Shown here: in pieces, positions 46,430 to 55,686 of the stretch
Position numbering within the stretch: position 1 is the stretch's first letter
Layout: each line of letters begins with the position of its first letter
Assembly (NCBI RefSeq): GCF_035712445.1
Contig: NZ_DASTAT010000064.1
Location: forward strand, 1-64,000
Direction of reading: 5' to 3'
From: Oligoflexus sp.
GTDB lineage: Bacteria > Bdellovibrionota_B > Oligoflexia > Oligoflexales > Oligoflexaceae
DNA length: 64,000 nucleotides
The notes under the pieces: model-generated
What the model saw: only the letters and a program-made list of their open reading frames with translations
Database searches by the model: none
Told to the model about the DNA's origin: nothing
Made by a program: the position numbers and the translations under genes

Positions 46430-47506
46430 ATGGCGGCACCGAATGATCCCAATGACAAATCCAAAGTAACCCTCGATCTGAATTTGAACGAGCCCTCCCG
46501 GACTGACAACAGCCCCCAGGAGGTTTCGCAGATCAAACTACGGCCGCAGGCAAAGGCTCCTGGAAAGCCGGAAAAATCGCAGGGCCAGACCCCTGTGAAA
46601 CCGATGCGTCCGATAGCAAATCGCGGGCGGGCAAAGAAGAAAAACGAGAAGAATTCCAAGCCCATCTTTATTCTGACCGGCATTGTGATCACGGCGGTCC
46701 TCGTTTCCCAGTATATGATGAACAAAGAGATACCTGCATTGGAAAGCCCCAGCGCAGCGCCTCCGGCGATGCGGGCGAAAGCGACGAAGAATGTTACGAC
46801 GGAGTCCCTTCCCAAGGGTTCCACGGCCGAGACGCCCAGTCCCACAGATCCCTACCAGGGCATCCGTGAGGCTGACCTGGATCAGATGGGACTGGAAATA
46901 GATGAAAAAGGCCGCACCTTTTTTGCAGTCCGCGTCAAGCCTCGGTATGTGTGCTATCCCGGTGATATCGAAGCGATCCGTAATGTGGTCGGCAGCACGG
47001 GATCTGTCCTGCTTTCTCTGGAGCCTATGGCTGAGGGCGGGAAAGCCAAGCCTGCCATCACCCATACTCTTTCCTTCAACGAGCTGACCCAGGGCACGAA
47101 GGTTTCTTTGCCTGTGGACATGAGCCAAACAGGAATTTATGGAATCTATATCTGCGGGGACGCTGCGGGCAAAAAATCCTGTGGCGGAAAGCCGGCTGCG
47201 GACTTCAACAAGATTCTGAATCATCGCGACCTGAATATTGCCGCGAACTCGATCTTCTATTATCAATTCGCTGTGCTGGGTCTGGATTACGCGACCGTTT
47301 ACAGCGGTCTTCCCTCCGGCATTCCCGAGGCGCGCGAGCAGCTGAAGAATCAAAAGCCACAGAGGGATTGGAAGGCCGAACTTGATAAGGCTTCCGCCAT
47401 GATGAGCGGCGTGAAGTCGCTGCCGCCGACGACCAAGGTGGAAAAAAACGTGGTGACTCTGGAACTGCCCCTCGCCATGGTGAACCCGGACGGATCCTGT
47501 CGTTAA
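46430..47506 (+). CDS. Bitopic membrane protein of the pseudopilin operon
   Basis: 358-residue protein with a soluble, basic and proline-rich N-terminus (1-80), one membrane helix (about 83-100, PIFILTGIVITAVLVSQYMM) and a periplasmic domain of about 250 residues. Cysteines at YVCYPGD, YICGDAAG, KKSCGG and the final SCR could form disulfides. I recognise no family. The architecture resembles inner-membrane assembly proteins of pilus and type II systems (for example GspC- or PilN/O-like topology), but no sequence motif supports that. It starts three bases after the pilin stop with GGAG nine bases upstream. Its stop codon shares TTAA with the convergent kinase gene. Confidence 0.75.
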   Translation: MAAPNDPNDKSKVTLDLNLNEPSRTDNSPQEVSQIKLRPQAKAPGKPEKSQGQTPVKPMRPIANRGRAKKKNEKNSKPIFILTGIVITAVLVSQYMMNKEIPALESPSAAPPAMRAKATKNVTTESLPKGSTAETPSPTDPYQGIREADLDQMGLEIDEKGRTFFAVRVKPRYVCYPGDIEAIRNVVGSTGSVLLSLEPMAEGGKAKPAITHTLSFNELTQGTKVSLPVDMSQTGIYGIYICGDAAGKKSCGGKPAADFNKILNHRDLNIAANSIFYYQFAVLGLDYATVYSGLPSGIPEAREQLKNQKPQRDWKAELDKASAMMSGVKSLPPTTKVEKNVVTLELPLAMVNPDGSCR

Positions 47507-50262
47507 GAAGCCTCGCTGATCAGCATCTCGATCGGCCAGCTCGCGCGCAGGTGAAACGCCTGCACGGACTGGTCGGCCTGATCAGGGATAAGGGCAATCG
47601 TCCCCCCACTCTCTTCCACCAGGAGGCGCACAGCGTCCATGCCGATGCCGCGACCGGAGATCATGCTCGCTTCTCCTTTGGTACTGAATCCCGGTACGAA
47701 AATAAAGGGGGCGATATCCTCGGGTCGCAGGGGCGTTCGCGGTGAGACCAGACCCAGCTCTTCAGCTTTCCTGCGCACCTTTTGCAAATCCAGCCCCCGG
47801 CCATCATCACGATAATCCATCTCCAAAATCCCGTTACGAATCGCAAAGGCGATGGTGATTCGACCTTCAGCCGCCTTGCCCTTGGCCTTGCGTTCCGCAG
47901 CTGATTCCAGACCATGATCCAAGGAATTTCTGAGAAGATGCTGCAGCGCATAACCAAGGCTTCGGAACAGCAACGGCGGCAGAGGCTCTTCCATAAGACC
48001 TTGTCGTTCCAGAACCGCGATGGGTTTGTCCAAATCCCTGGCGAGGCTGTCCATTTCACTCTGCAGCGTGTCGAGAAGCTGGCCCGTGGTGATATCGGGC
48101 AGCGACTTCACATAACGCTCCATGGCCTGATCCAGTGCCTGCCGCTGGGCTGCGCCCGCTTCGTAGTGATAACGGTACCAGGCGCCCAGGAGGTCTTTCA
48201 TTTCTGCGCTCATGACTTGGGATGGAGCGAGGCTCGACATATGCCCGAGCCGTTCCGTGCCGACCTTTTCATAGGCGCTCAGCTTGTTGGTGAGAGCGTC
48301 CAGCTCCGCCGTGACCAGCGACCGATCATGAGCTGAGATCCCGCTCAGGATCTTCTCCGCATCATGAATGCTCGACGTGAGAGACTTCATGTGAAGACTT
48401 CGCGCAAGACCCTTCCAGGTATGAAGGCGCATCAGAACCTTGCGCTGCATCAGGAGGAAATCGCTTTCGTGGGTATCGAATTGCGCGCGACGAAGCATAT
48501 CCTGGCTTTGCTGCATGAAATCGCGGAAGCGATCCGGTGCGATCTGCACGATTTCGAGCAGGCAGGCAAAGGCCTCCTGGTCCTTGCGCAGCGAGGCCTG
48601 CAGACCCCTAATTTCCGTGACGTTGCGGAGGGTTACAAGAACCCGATCGACCAGCCCGTCCCGATTCACGATCGGATGCCATTCCATGGTGAAGGTCTGC
48701 TGGGCATCCCCTTCGAACCTTTTGAATTCCTGCGGAAGGTTGGGCAGATTGAGTTCCCAAACGAAAAGAGGCTCGTGAAAGATACTGACCAGGATGCTGT
48801 CGATGATCGAGCGATCCTCGTCGGTGAGTTTGGAATTTTGAAAGAGCATAGGCAGGGCCAGTCGGCCGGCCAGGTTCTGTTCACCCAGGAGCATCTCCAG
48901 TTCCCGCGAATAATGCCGCTGGATCGTGCGATCGGCCAGCATGATGAAGACGCCCTGCGGAATGTTTTCCATGATGGAGCGCAGTTCCAGAGTCTGCCGA
49001 TCGACTTCGTCCTTCAGTCTTTCACTCAAATGCTCAGCCACGCGGAAGGCCTTGGCAAAGCGCTGCGCCACGACCTGGCTCTGCATGAAGACGAAAAACG
49101 ACATGCCGATCGACGTCAGGTAAGGTTGCGAAAAGATGTTGAAGGTGACGAGGATATCATAGAACACGCAGCCTGACAGGATGAAGCAGCCGCTCGCCGC
49201 CAGCAGGGCTTCATGCCGGCGCTGAATCACGGCACGGGTGACAACGGTCAGACCAAAGGTGATTTGAACGACGATGACCAGCTGGATGGGCACGAGGAGC
49301 AGGGATCGCGTGTAGGTATCCAAAGTCAGAATCACCAGTCCTGCCAGAAGGCTGAGATTGACCACGAAGCGATAGAACCTGGGCAAAGAGCAGGCCGCGA
49401 ACGAGAAATGAAGAAAGCTGATGCAGGCCAGGGGCCCGAGGACCATGGTCGCATATTCCAGAAGGTATTTCATATGATAGAGGCGTGCATCCAGGGCAGG
49501 TATGTACCAGGCGATCAGGTTATCCGCGACGCAGGAGCGAAGGCAGACCACCGCGCAAAAGAGCGCCAGCATCAAAGTCGGTTTGTCGGAGGGTCGCCTG
49601 ATGAAGAGTACGATGTTATAAACACCGATCACAGTGATCATGCCGAGGCAGAAAAGCAGCAGTTCGCGATCTTCGGTCAGACGGAACTCAGCGAAGTTCC
49701 CATGACTCAGGAGCGGACCCGTCCAGAGTCCTCCGCGGCTGTAATGAAAGTTCGAGACATGGAGCAGAACCACCCACTCTTTTTCATCCGGCTCGGGAAA
49801 AAAGCGGATATGGGTGGCACGCAGCTGTGGAATTTCCTCGTTCATCGAGGTACCGACTCGCCCGGCTGTGACCACACGGATTTTTTCAGGTTTGTGCCTG
49901 GGGTACATCATGAACTTCATGGCGACGGAAGCGCTGCGAATGGCCAGTGAATAGCCGTCCATACGAGGCTCCAGGTCGGTCAGGACCAGCCGGTAGCTGG
50001 CATAACCCTGACCAGTCTTTAACCCTGGATCCAGATCGTGGGACCAGGACCTGGCGCTTGCTGCCTTCTGGGGAGCCGGACGCTCGTCGCCGGCCTCGAT
50101 CCATTCACCCCAGAAAAAATCCCATTCGCCTCGTATTTCGAGGATCTCGTTCTCCTGGAGCTTGGTCGCGGAGAGGCTTTGCATTTGGGCGTGAAGGGTT
50201 TGGGATATAAGCGACAAAAGCAGACCAAGCACCCTGAAACGGGCACTTGCAGCTTTGCGCAT
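47503..50262 (-). CDS. 7TMR-DISM membrane sensor with HPt and CheA-type ATPase
   Basis: 919-residue third member of this family. Signal peptide (1-26), beta-sandwich ectodomain (about 27-205), seven helices (about 210-400), coiled coil with a PAS-like domain (to about 560), HPt with LHTWKGLARSL (His about 614) and an ATPase with HLLRNSLDHGLES, DDGRGLDL and GFSTKGEASMISGRGIGM. All ATP-binding boxes are intact; no HisKA, receiver or CheW domain. ATG at 50262 has GGGAG seven bases upstream; an in-frame start eight codons earlier is less likely. The ectodomain differs from the other two, suggesting another ligand. It sits between the pseudopilin operon (convergent, stops overlapping) and the exopolysaccharide genes. 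Confidence 0.9.
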   Translation of the reverse strand: MRKAASARFRVLGLLLSLISQTLHAQMQSLSATKLQENEILEIRGEWDFFWGEWIEAGDERPAPQKAASARSWSHDLDPGLKTGQGYASYRLVLTDLEPRMDGYSLAIRSASVAMKFMMYPRHKPEKIRVVTAGRVGTSMNEEIPQLRATHIRFFPEPDEKEWVVLLHVSNFHYSRGGLWTGPLLSHGNFAEFRLTEDRELLLFCLGMITVIGVYNIVLFIRRPSDKPTLMLALFCAVVCLRSCVADNLIAWYIPALDARLYHMKYLLEYATMVLGPLACISFLHFSFAACSLPRFYRFVVNLSLLAGLVILTLDTYTRSLLLVPIQLVIVVQITFGLTVVTRAVIQRRHEALLAASGCFILSGCVFYDILVTFNIFSQPYLTSIGMSFFVFMQSQVVAQRFAKAFRVAEHLSERLKDEVDRQTLELRSIMENIPQGVFIMLADRTIQRHYSRELEMLLGEQNLAGRLALPMLFQNSKLTDEDRSIIDSILVSIFHEPLFVWELNLPNLPQEFKRFEGDAQQTFTMEWHPIVNRDGLVDRVLVTLRNVTEIRGLQASLRKDQEAFACLLEIVQIAPDRFRDFMQQSQDMLRRAQFDTHESDFLLMQRKVLMRLHTWKGLARSLHMKSLTSSIHDAEKILSGISAHDRSLVTAELDALTNKLSAYEKVGTERLGHMSSLAPSQVMSAEMKDLLGAWYRYHYEAGAAQRQALDQAMERYVKSLPDITTGQLLDTLQSEMDSLARDLDKPIAVLERQGLMEEPLPPLLFRSLGYALQHLLRNSLDHGLESAAERKAKGKAAEGRITIAFAIRNGILEMDYRDDGRGLDLQKVRRKAEELGLVSPRTPLRPEDIAPFIFVPGFSTKGEASMISGRGIGMDAVRLLVEESGGTIALIPDQADQSVQAFHLRASWPIEMLISEAS

Positions 50263-50355
50263 GATGAGGCTCCCATATCCTTGCACCGAAATTTCCTGCT
50301 TTCGCTGTTCGCAGATTATATCGGTAGATTAGGGAAATGATTGAGCATCATGAAG

Positions 50356-50550
50356 TCAGAGCGCGACCCGCGGATCGATCAACCAGGGGAGCAGTTTGAA
50401 AAGCACACCGAGCGCCGTGAAGAGGAGCAGATTTCCAAGCAGGGTATAGAACCAGATCTTGGGCGAGACGGCCCAGGGTCTCTGGGCCAGCCAAAGACCG
50501 GGAATGACCATCCAGGCCAGGAGAAAGAGCACCAAGGCGTTGGCGTACAT
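50356..50550 (-). CDS. Small two-helix membrane protein
   Basis: 64-residue protein with two hydrophobic helices (about 4-24 and 31-57) separated by a short polar loop (QRPWAVSPK). ATG at 50550 has GAGG six bases upstream that overlaps the stop of the Wza-like gene, which supports translation. Longest open frame on the other phase lacks these features. It is the last gene of the export cluster. Function unknown; it may assist the export complex. Confidence 0.65.
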   Translation of the reverse strand: MYANALVLFLLAWMVIPGLWLAQRPWAVSPKIWFYTLLGNLLLFTALGVLFKLLPWLIDPRVAL

Positions 50551-50558
50551 GAGGCACC

Positions 50559-51170
50559 TCAGTAGACGTTGATCACATCACCGCGTTCCAAAAGAAAACC
50601 ATCCAGCCGGTCCTCGCCTTTCAAAACGCTTTCATAATCAGTGACGAACTTTTCGATGGCGCCGCTCTTCGCGCCGCGATGCAGAATGATTTCACCGCGC
50701 GCGAATTCACCCAGGCCGCCGGCTGTGGCAATGCCCTGCAGCAGCGTGGTCTTTTCCTGGAACGTATAGACTCCGGGCTTTCTGACTTCACCTGTGATAT
50801 AGATCTTATAGCTGTCGTAGCCTGTCACGCCCACCGAGACGCTGGGGTTTTTCAAGAAGGTCTTATAGTGCTCGGTCAGGATCCGCGACAGGTCGCGTTC
50901 CGTGCGGCCTGCAGCCTGGACGGCGCCGATCAGAGGAAGGCTGATATTGCCGGCCTGCGAGACCACGAATTCGCCGTTGATATCGTTGCTGCCGATCACG
51001 CGAATGGTGACCTTGTCGTTCAGCCCGATAATGTATTCGCCCTGGGCGTTAAATGTGCGTCCGCGCGGCGCCAGCTTGAGGTCGTTGCCACTGTAGTGAC
51101 GGAGGCAACCCAAAAGGCTGCTCAGACTGCACAGCAGGACCAGAGCGTAAATGTTCCTGATACTTCGCAT
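50559..51170 (-). CDS. Polysaccharide export lipoprotein (Wza family)
   Basis: 203-residue outer-membrane lipoprotein for exopolysaccharide export. Lipobox SLLGC (Cys about 22) is followed by a polysaccharide biosynthesis/export (PES) domain with YIIGLNDKVTIRVIG and a SLBB-like domain with YITGEVRKPGVYTF and ATAGGLGEFA. It is shorter than Wza (about 380) and lacks the C-terminal barrel helix, as in Gram-negative ‘short’ members. ATG at 51170 has GGAG seven bases upstream. That start lies 122 bases inside the 3' end of the upstream ligase gene, in another frame. A start 17 codons earlier would destroy the signal peptide. Confidence 0.93.
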   Translation of the reverse strand: MRSIRNIYALVLLCSLSSLLGCLRHYSGNDLKLAPRGRTFNAQGEYIIGLNDKVTIRVIGSNDINGEFVVSQAGNISLPLIGAVQAAGRTERDLSRILTEHYKTFLKNPSVSVGVTGYDSYKIYITGEVRKPGVYTFQEKTTLLQGIATAGGLGEFARGEIILHRGAKSGAIEKFVTDYESVLKGEDRLDGFLLERGDVINVY

Positions 51171-52494
51171 AAGATTGCTCCAAAAGGATGCGTCCGTAGA
51201 CCGGGAAAAGACCGCCTGCAAAGACGCCCATCAGCATGGATGTACGGCTTTCCAGAAGACCCATATCGAAACTCACATACATGCCCCACTGGGTGACGGT
51301 GATCAAACCCAGGAAAGCGAGCAGCAGCTCACGCTTGGAGCGGGCCAGTTGCCCGACCCGTGACAGCACGAGCATCATGAAGCAACTGGCTGTCATCAAA
51401 CCAGCAATACCGAAAGGTCCCGCGAAAGTCCAAAGATAGAGCAAGGTATTGTGCGGGATCGCATCGAAGAGTTCAAAAGAGAACGAGATGTCCGGCAAGG
51501 GCACGGCCTGTGGAAACCTTGTGCCAAAACCCAGTCCCAGGAGCGGCCGTTCGATGACGCCGATCATCAGGTTGTAGTTTTCAATCTGCCGGTAGTCGAG
51601 GTTGCCGACATCCACCACTTCTTCCCCATATTCCTGCTGCCCGAGCCTGGCGGGTGCTTTGCTGAACACCACCTTATAGGAAACGAGGACGACGGCCACG
51701 GCCAATGCGAGGCGGAAGGTGGAGCGCAGGCGCAGGCGTATCGCTTTGGGCAGAATGAAAGGAACCAACAAAAGGGCCGCCATGAGACCCACGAAAGAGG
51801 TGCGGCGATCATTGAGGATATAAGGCCAAAGCATCAGGGCAAAGGCCGCGCCATAGGCCCAGAGGCGGCGAAGGTTCTCGCGCTGCGTGAAGGCCTGAAA
51901 TCCCGCATAACCGAGAGCCATGGCCAGGAACCCTGAACTGGCATGATCTATAAGGTATTCGCGCGTTCCCATTCGCCCTCCATAGACGAAGAGGAACACA
52001 TAAAGGGCATAGACGCTGCGCCAGATGCAGATCCAAAACAGAATGCGCACCGCCTTCTGCAGAAAGATGGGCTGCATGCCCAGATAATAACCGATCACCA
52101 ACCAGATGGGGATCATGGGCACGAAATGAAGCTGACTGAATGCGAGCCCAAGGACGTTGCCGCGCAGGATCCCGGTGACCGTGCCCATGGCGCAGGCCAG
52201 GGGAACGAGAAAAGCCGAGAGGGCCAGGATCAACCAAAGCCGCGAACGCTGGGTGCCCCAGCGGATCATGATCAGTCCGGCCAGACCATAACTGAGCACT
52301 TCAAAGAGCGTGAAAGACAGGGGAATGCCATAGACTTCATTGATCCCGTGAAACAGAAGCCTGCCGATTTTCGCCGTCCATGCGGAATGCTCATTATAAG
52401 CGCGTGCCGCGGGAATATCCAAAAACAGAGCCAGACCGAGCAATATCAGAATCGCTCGGGGCAGCATCGAAGGTTTTTGGTAACGACCATTCAT
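51049..52494 (-). CDS. O-antigen ligase/polymerase family membrane protein
   Basis: 481-residue polytopic protein with about ten to twelve hydrophobic helices and the Wzy_C-type signature RPLLGLGFGTRFP followed by PHNTLLYLWTFAGPFG in the large periplasmic loop. Such proteins polymerise or ligate polysaccharide. Start at ATG 52494 (a GTG one codon earlier is possible), four bases after the stop of the co-polymerase gene. The last roughly 40 residues are hydrophilic, out of keeping with the family, and are encoded in the stretch that also encodes the export lipoprotein signal peptide. Confidence 0.9.
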   Translation of the reverse strand: MNGRYQKPSMLPRAILILLGLALFLDIPAARAYNEHSAWTAKIGRLLFHGINEVYGIPLSFTLFEVLSYGLAGLIMIRWGTQRSRLWLILALSAFLVPLACAMGTVTGILRGNVLGLAFSQLHFVPMIPIWLVIGYYLGMQPIFLQKAVRILFWICIWRSVYALYVFLFVYGGRMGTREYLIDHASSGFLAMALGYAGFQAFTQRENLRRLWAYGAAFALMLWPYILNDRRTSFVGLMAALLLVPFILPKAIRLRLRSTFRLALAVAVVLVSYKVVFSKAPARLGQQEYGEEVVDVGNLDYRQIENYNLMIGVIERPLLGLGFGTRFPQAVPLPDISFSFELFDAIPHNTLLYLWTFAGPFGIAGLMTASCFMMLVLSRVGQLARSKRELLLAFLGLITVTQWGMYVSFDMGLLESRTSMLMGVFAGGLFPVYGRILLEQSYAKYQEHLRSGPAVQSEQPFGLPPSLQWQRPQAGAARTHI

Positions 52495-52497
52495 CAC

Positions 52498-54516
52498 TTA
52501 AGTTCCCAGGGCCACGAGGCCACGCAGTTTATCCGACTTGAGGTGAGTCAGGGTTCGCTGCAAATCGAAATAGCTGGTGTGATTGGCGTCGACGAAGACG
52601 AAGCCATCGCTCGACACCTTCAGTAGAGCCATATTCTCGATAAAGTGAGACTCAGGCATGGCGCGGATGAAGACCTTCTTATAATGACCTGGAATCTTAT
52701 CCAGGGCGAGTTCAATGCGGTCTTCGCGGAACGCGCGGGTTTTTTCGCCACTGAGTTTGGGCATGGGGGGGATCACATCAAAGGCGAATCCATCCAGCTC
52801 CTCGCGCGGCAGCATCACCTTTTCAAAGCTGGCCCGGCCTTCCCAGAAATCAACGAGATCAGGACCGTCCCCGACTTTGCGATAGACGGGATCCTGAAGG
52901 TTGCAGTCGATCAGAAGGTAATCATCCTGATGATCGGTCGCATAGATGTTCAAAAAGTTCTTGATGGCCAGCGCCGTCTCGTCGAAAGGACCGGCGTTGA
53001 TCAGCATCACGACCCGCCCCTGGCAGCCGCGCTCCATCGCCAGTTCCAGGCGGCGATAGGATAGAAGAGTACGGGCCGCGTCATCGACCCGATTGATCTT
53101 GGAAAGATGCGATCGCAGTTTGTCCGCGAGATTCGGCGTGATATCCGAGAACTCGTTGGCGCTCTTCAGTGAGATCTGGGCCACGATCTCCTGGCCCGTG
53201 CTGCGCTCCACGCGCCAGACGTCGCGGGCGCGTGGGTTGCGAATCTCGCGCAGGATGATCAGAATACCGATCACCCCAAGGCCCGCTGCGACCACGGCCA
53301 GGGCCATGTTGCGGCGATTGTTCTTATAGGGCGTCGGTTCATAGGCGGCCGGGTAAATGATGCGAAGGCGGGTCCGAAGGTTGGGATCATCCTTCTGCCG
53401 AATCAGGTTCTTGCGTTCCAGTTCGATATCCTTGATCCGATCGGAAACGGCCACGAAGAAACTGCCCTGATAGTCCTGGGAATCACGAATGTCGAGGTTG
53501 GTCACGTCCGGCCCCAGAGCCGACGACGACCGCAGCGCGCGCAGTTGCGCCCTTACGGCTTCCAGACTGTTTTGAATCTTGTTCTCGTTATTCGCATACT
53601 GCGAGGCGATCACATCCAGTTCCTTGCGCTTCTCAACCACCTGGGGATGATTGGGCTGCAGCGTCGTCTGCAGGCGCACGAGTTCCCGCTTCACCTCCGC
53701 CATGGCCTGTTCACGATCAATGCGGGCATTATCCAGCTGACCGTTCAGGGTGCGCAGGCGGTCTTCGAGCTCTGTCTGCTTGTCCGCGGCCTGCAGCTTA
53801 TTCACCCGTGAAGCGCGGCTTTCCTGAGGCTCCGCGCGCCTCGATGATCGGGCTTCCGGCTGCTTTGTGATGTTTTTTTGCAGAAAGTTCAATTTGATGT
53901 CAAGGCTCCGGATCTGTTCATCCAGTTCCTTCCGGATGAAAAGCTCCATGGCCTGGTTGGCGAGATCCTGCGACAGCTTCGGAGTGTGCGTATAGGCCGT
54001 GAGGGTCAGAACCCCCGACTCTGGTTCGGGGAAGGCATCGAGCTGCTTGCTGAGCACCTTGGCGAGGATGACCTTGTCATCCTTGGCTTCTGCATCATCG
54101 TTCAAAAGGTTCACGCGGCCCTTTAAGACTTTTTGCATGAGCTGTCCGATGGGACTCTCGCGCATGAAGACGTCGCGACCGCCGAGCTTGTTGGCGATCT
54201 CGGTCAGGAAGTCCTGAGATTCGAAGCGGGCCCGGAAAAGGCGCGCGACGGTATTGTACCGCACCTGAGGCGAAGTCCCGAGTCCTGAACCGGAAACATC
54301 CACATGATCAAAGATCGCGTAGACGCTCGATTTATAGGTATTGTCCACGATCAGGGGCAAGGTCAGGGCCAGGGCGCCCGTGATCAGGATGCCGAGTCCC
54401 ATAAGCCCAAAATTGCGGCGAAAAACCTTGAAAAAGTAAATTCGATCAGGCAAAGGTTTTTGCCGACCCCATTGACCGAGAATTTCCTCTTCCAGTTTTT
54501 CACTGAAGTCCTTCAT
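52498..54516 (-). CDS. Wzc-like polysaccharide co-polymerase with degenerate kinase domain
   Basis: 672-residue chain-length/co-polymerase protein. A Wzz domain with helices at about 37-60 and 410-430 flanks a long periplasmic coiled coil (about 215-340) including LQPNHPQVVEKRKELDVI. The cytosolic domain (about 475-672) has the fold pattern of BY-kinases and keeps the A' motif LLIDCNLQDP. The Walker A lysine is absent, with LINAGPFDETAL where GxGKS should be, and there is no C-terminal tyrosine cluster. I therefore infer no tyrosine kinase activity. ATG at 54516 has AGGGG five bases upstream; the frame opens 19 codons earlier. First gene of the export operon. Confidence 0.88.
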   Translation of the reverse strand: MKDFSEKLEEEILGQWGRQKPLPDRIYFFKVFRRNFGLMGLGILITGALALTLPLIVDNTYKSSVYAIFDHVDVSGSGLGTSPQVRYNTVARLFRARFESQDFLTEIANKLGGRDVFMRESPIGQLMQKVLKGRVNLLNDDAEAKDDKVILAKVLSKQLDAFPEPESGVLTLTAYTHTPKLSQDLANQAMELFIRKELDEQIRSLDIKLNFLQKNITKQPEARSSRRAEPQESRASRVNKLQAADKQTELEDRLRTLNGQLDNARIDREQAMAEVKRELVRLQTTLQPNHPQVVEKRKELDVIASQYANNENKIQNSLEAVRAQLRALRSSSALGPDVTNLDIRDSQDYQGSFFVAVSDRIKDIELERKNLIRQKDDPNLRTRLRIIYPAAYEPTPYKNNRRNMALAVVAAGLGVIGILIILREIRNPRARDVWRVERSTGQEIVAQISLKSANEFSDITPNLADKLRSHLSKINRVDDAARTLLSYRRLELAMERGCQGRVVMLINAGPFDETALAIKNFLNIYATDHQDDYLLIDCNLQDPVYRKVGDGPDLVDFWEGRASFEKVMLPREELDGFAFDVIPPMPKLSGEKTRAFREDRIELALDKIPGHYKKVFIRAMPESHFIENMALLKVSSDGFVFVDANHTSYFDLQRTLTHLKSDKLRGLVALGT

Positions 54517-54684
54517 AGAGACCCCTGCTAACGATGACTGTGATGGTGCCATTCCAGTTTCGGCTGGCTTCACGGGGGTCTTGAATTTTTTCTGCGTAGG
54601 TTTTACACTTTTAGTTAACTTCCAAGATCTTTTTGGTCCCTTGATAAATCACGCCTTGCGCCATCAACGTGGTACAATACATTC

Positions 54685-55686
54685 ATGAACATACTTCTCA
54701 GCGTTATTATTCCGACTTACAACCGAGCCCGACGCCTGCCGGTGCTGATTGAAGCCCTCCTTTTGCAGACGATCGATCACGGCTGCTCGGAAGTGATCCT
54801 GGTCGATGATGGCAGTAGCGATAGCACCTGGAGCGTGCTGCAGAGCTATCAGCAAAAACAAAAAGACGGCTGGATCCGAATCCTTTCGCAGTCCAACCAG
54901 GGCCAGGCGGTTGCAAGGCAGTACGGAGTGCGCGAGGCGCGCGGCCAGAACCTTCTGTTCCTTGACGACGATATGGAAGCGGCTCATCCCGGATTCTTGC
55001 AGAGCCACCTCGTCTTTCATGAAAAGAGCGAGGTTCCCACCGTGGCTCTGGGCGCGATCCTGCCTCCCCGGGATAATCCCCGGCGACCGGCGTTCGAATG
55101 GTTCTATGAAAAATCCATCCGCACCATGTATGAAAATTTTGAAATGGGGACGGTGGCTCCGGCCGGTGTGCATTTTTTCAGCGCGAACGTCTCACTGCCG
55201 AAGGAACTCTTCTTAAAGGTCGGCGGCTTCAATGGCAACTTCCGCCAGGCCGAGGACCGCGAACTGGGTCTGCGCCTTCAGTATGATGGCGGCGCACGCT
55301 TTGCTTTTGTCCGGGAAGCTGCCGCCTATCACAACTCCCCGACCGGCCGCTTCCGTTCCTTTATGAATCGCGCACGCCTTTATGGGCACTATGATCTGGC
55401 GATTGCGCTGCTGTATCCCCAGCAGCCCACGCTGCATCCGAGCCAGATCTTTCAGAGCCCCAGCCTTGTGAAGCGCATGCTGGCGAAACTGGCTTTTCGC
55501 TATCCCTTTGTGATTACTCCCCTGTCCTGGCTTGTCCTGCCACTGGCCTGGAGTCTTCCCCTGCGGATCGCTGTTCCGCTCTGCAGCGTCCTTTACTGCC
55601 TGCAGTATGTGGGCGGTTACAAGACCTCCCCACTCAGGGGCGCCGATCCTTACGTAAAATCGGAGGCGAAAGACCATGCCGCGTAA
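54685..55686 (+). CDS. GT2 family glycosyltransferase
   Basis: 333-residue inverting glycosyltransferase. The GT-A fold motifs are SVIIPTYNRARRL, ILVDDGSSDSTW and the metal-binding LFLDDDMEAAH. The acceptor region has RQAEDRELGLRL, the usual ED catalytic pair. A hydrophobic C-terminus (about 265-310) would attach it to the membrane. It adds a sugar to a lipid-linked exopolysaccharide unit by inference. The next gene, an acyltransferase, overlaps its 3' end by 11 bases. It is divergent from the export operon across 168 bp. Confidence 0.93.
   Translation: MNILLSVIIPTYNRARRLPVLIEALLLQTIDHGCSEVILVDDGSSDSTWSVLQSYQQKQKDGWIRILSQSNQGQAVARQYGVREARGQNLLFLDDDMEAAHPGFLQSHLVFHEKSEVPTVALGAILPPRDNPRRPAFEWFYEKSIRTMYENFEMGTVAPAGVHFFSANVSLPKELFLKVGGFNGNFRQAEDRELGLRLQYDGGARFAFVREAAAYHNSPTGRFRSFMNRARLYGHYDLAIALLYPQQPTLHPSQIFQSPSLVKRMLAKLAFRYPFVITPLSWLVLPLAWSLPLRIAVPLCSVLYCLQYVGGYKTSPLRGADPYVKSEAKDHAA

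Noticed and set aside
50348..50557. Alternative 69-codon frame at the small membrane protein
   Set aside because: The frame at 50356-50550 has two membrane helices and a well-placed ribosome site; this one has neither.
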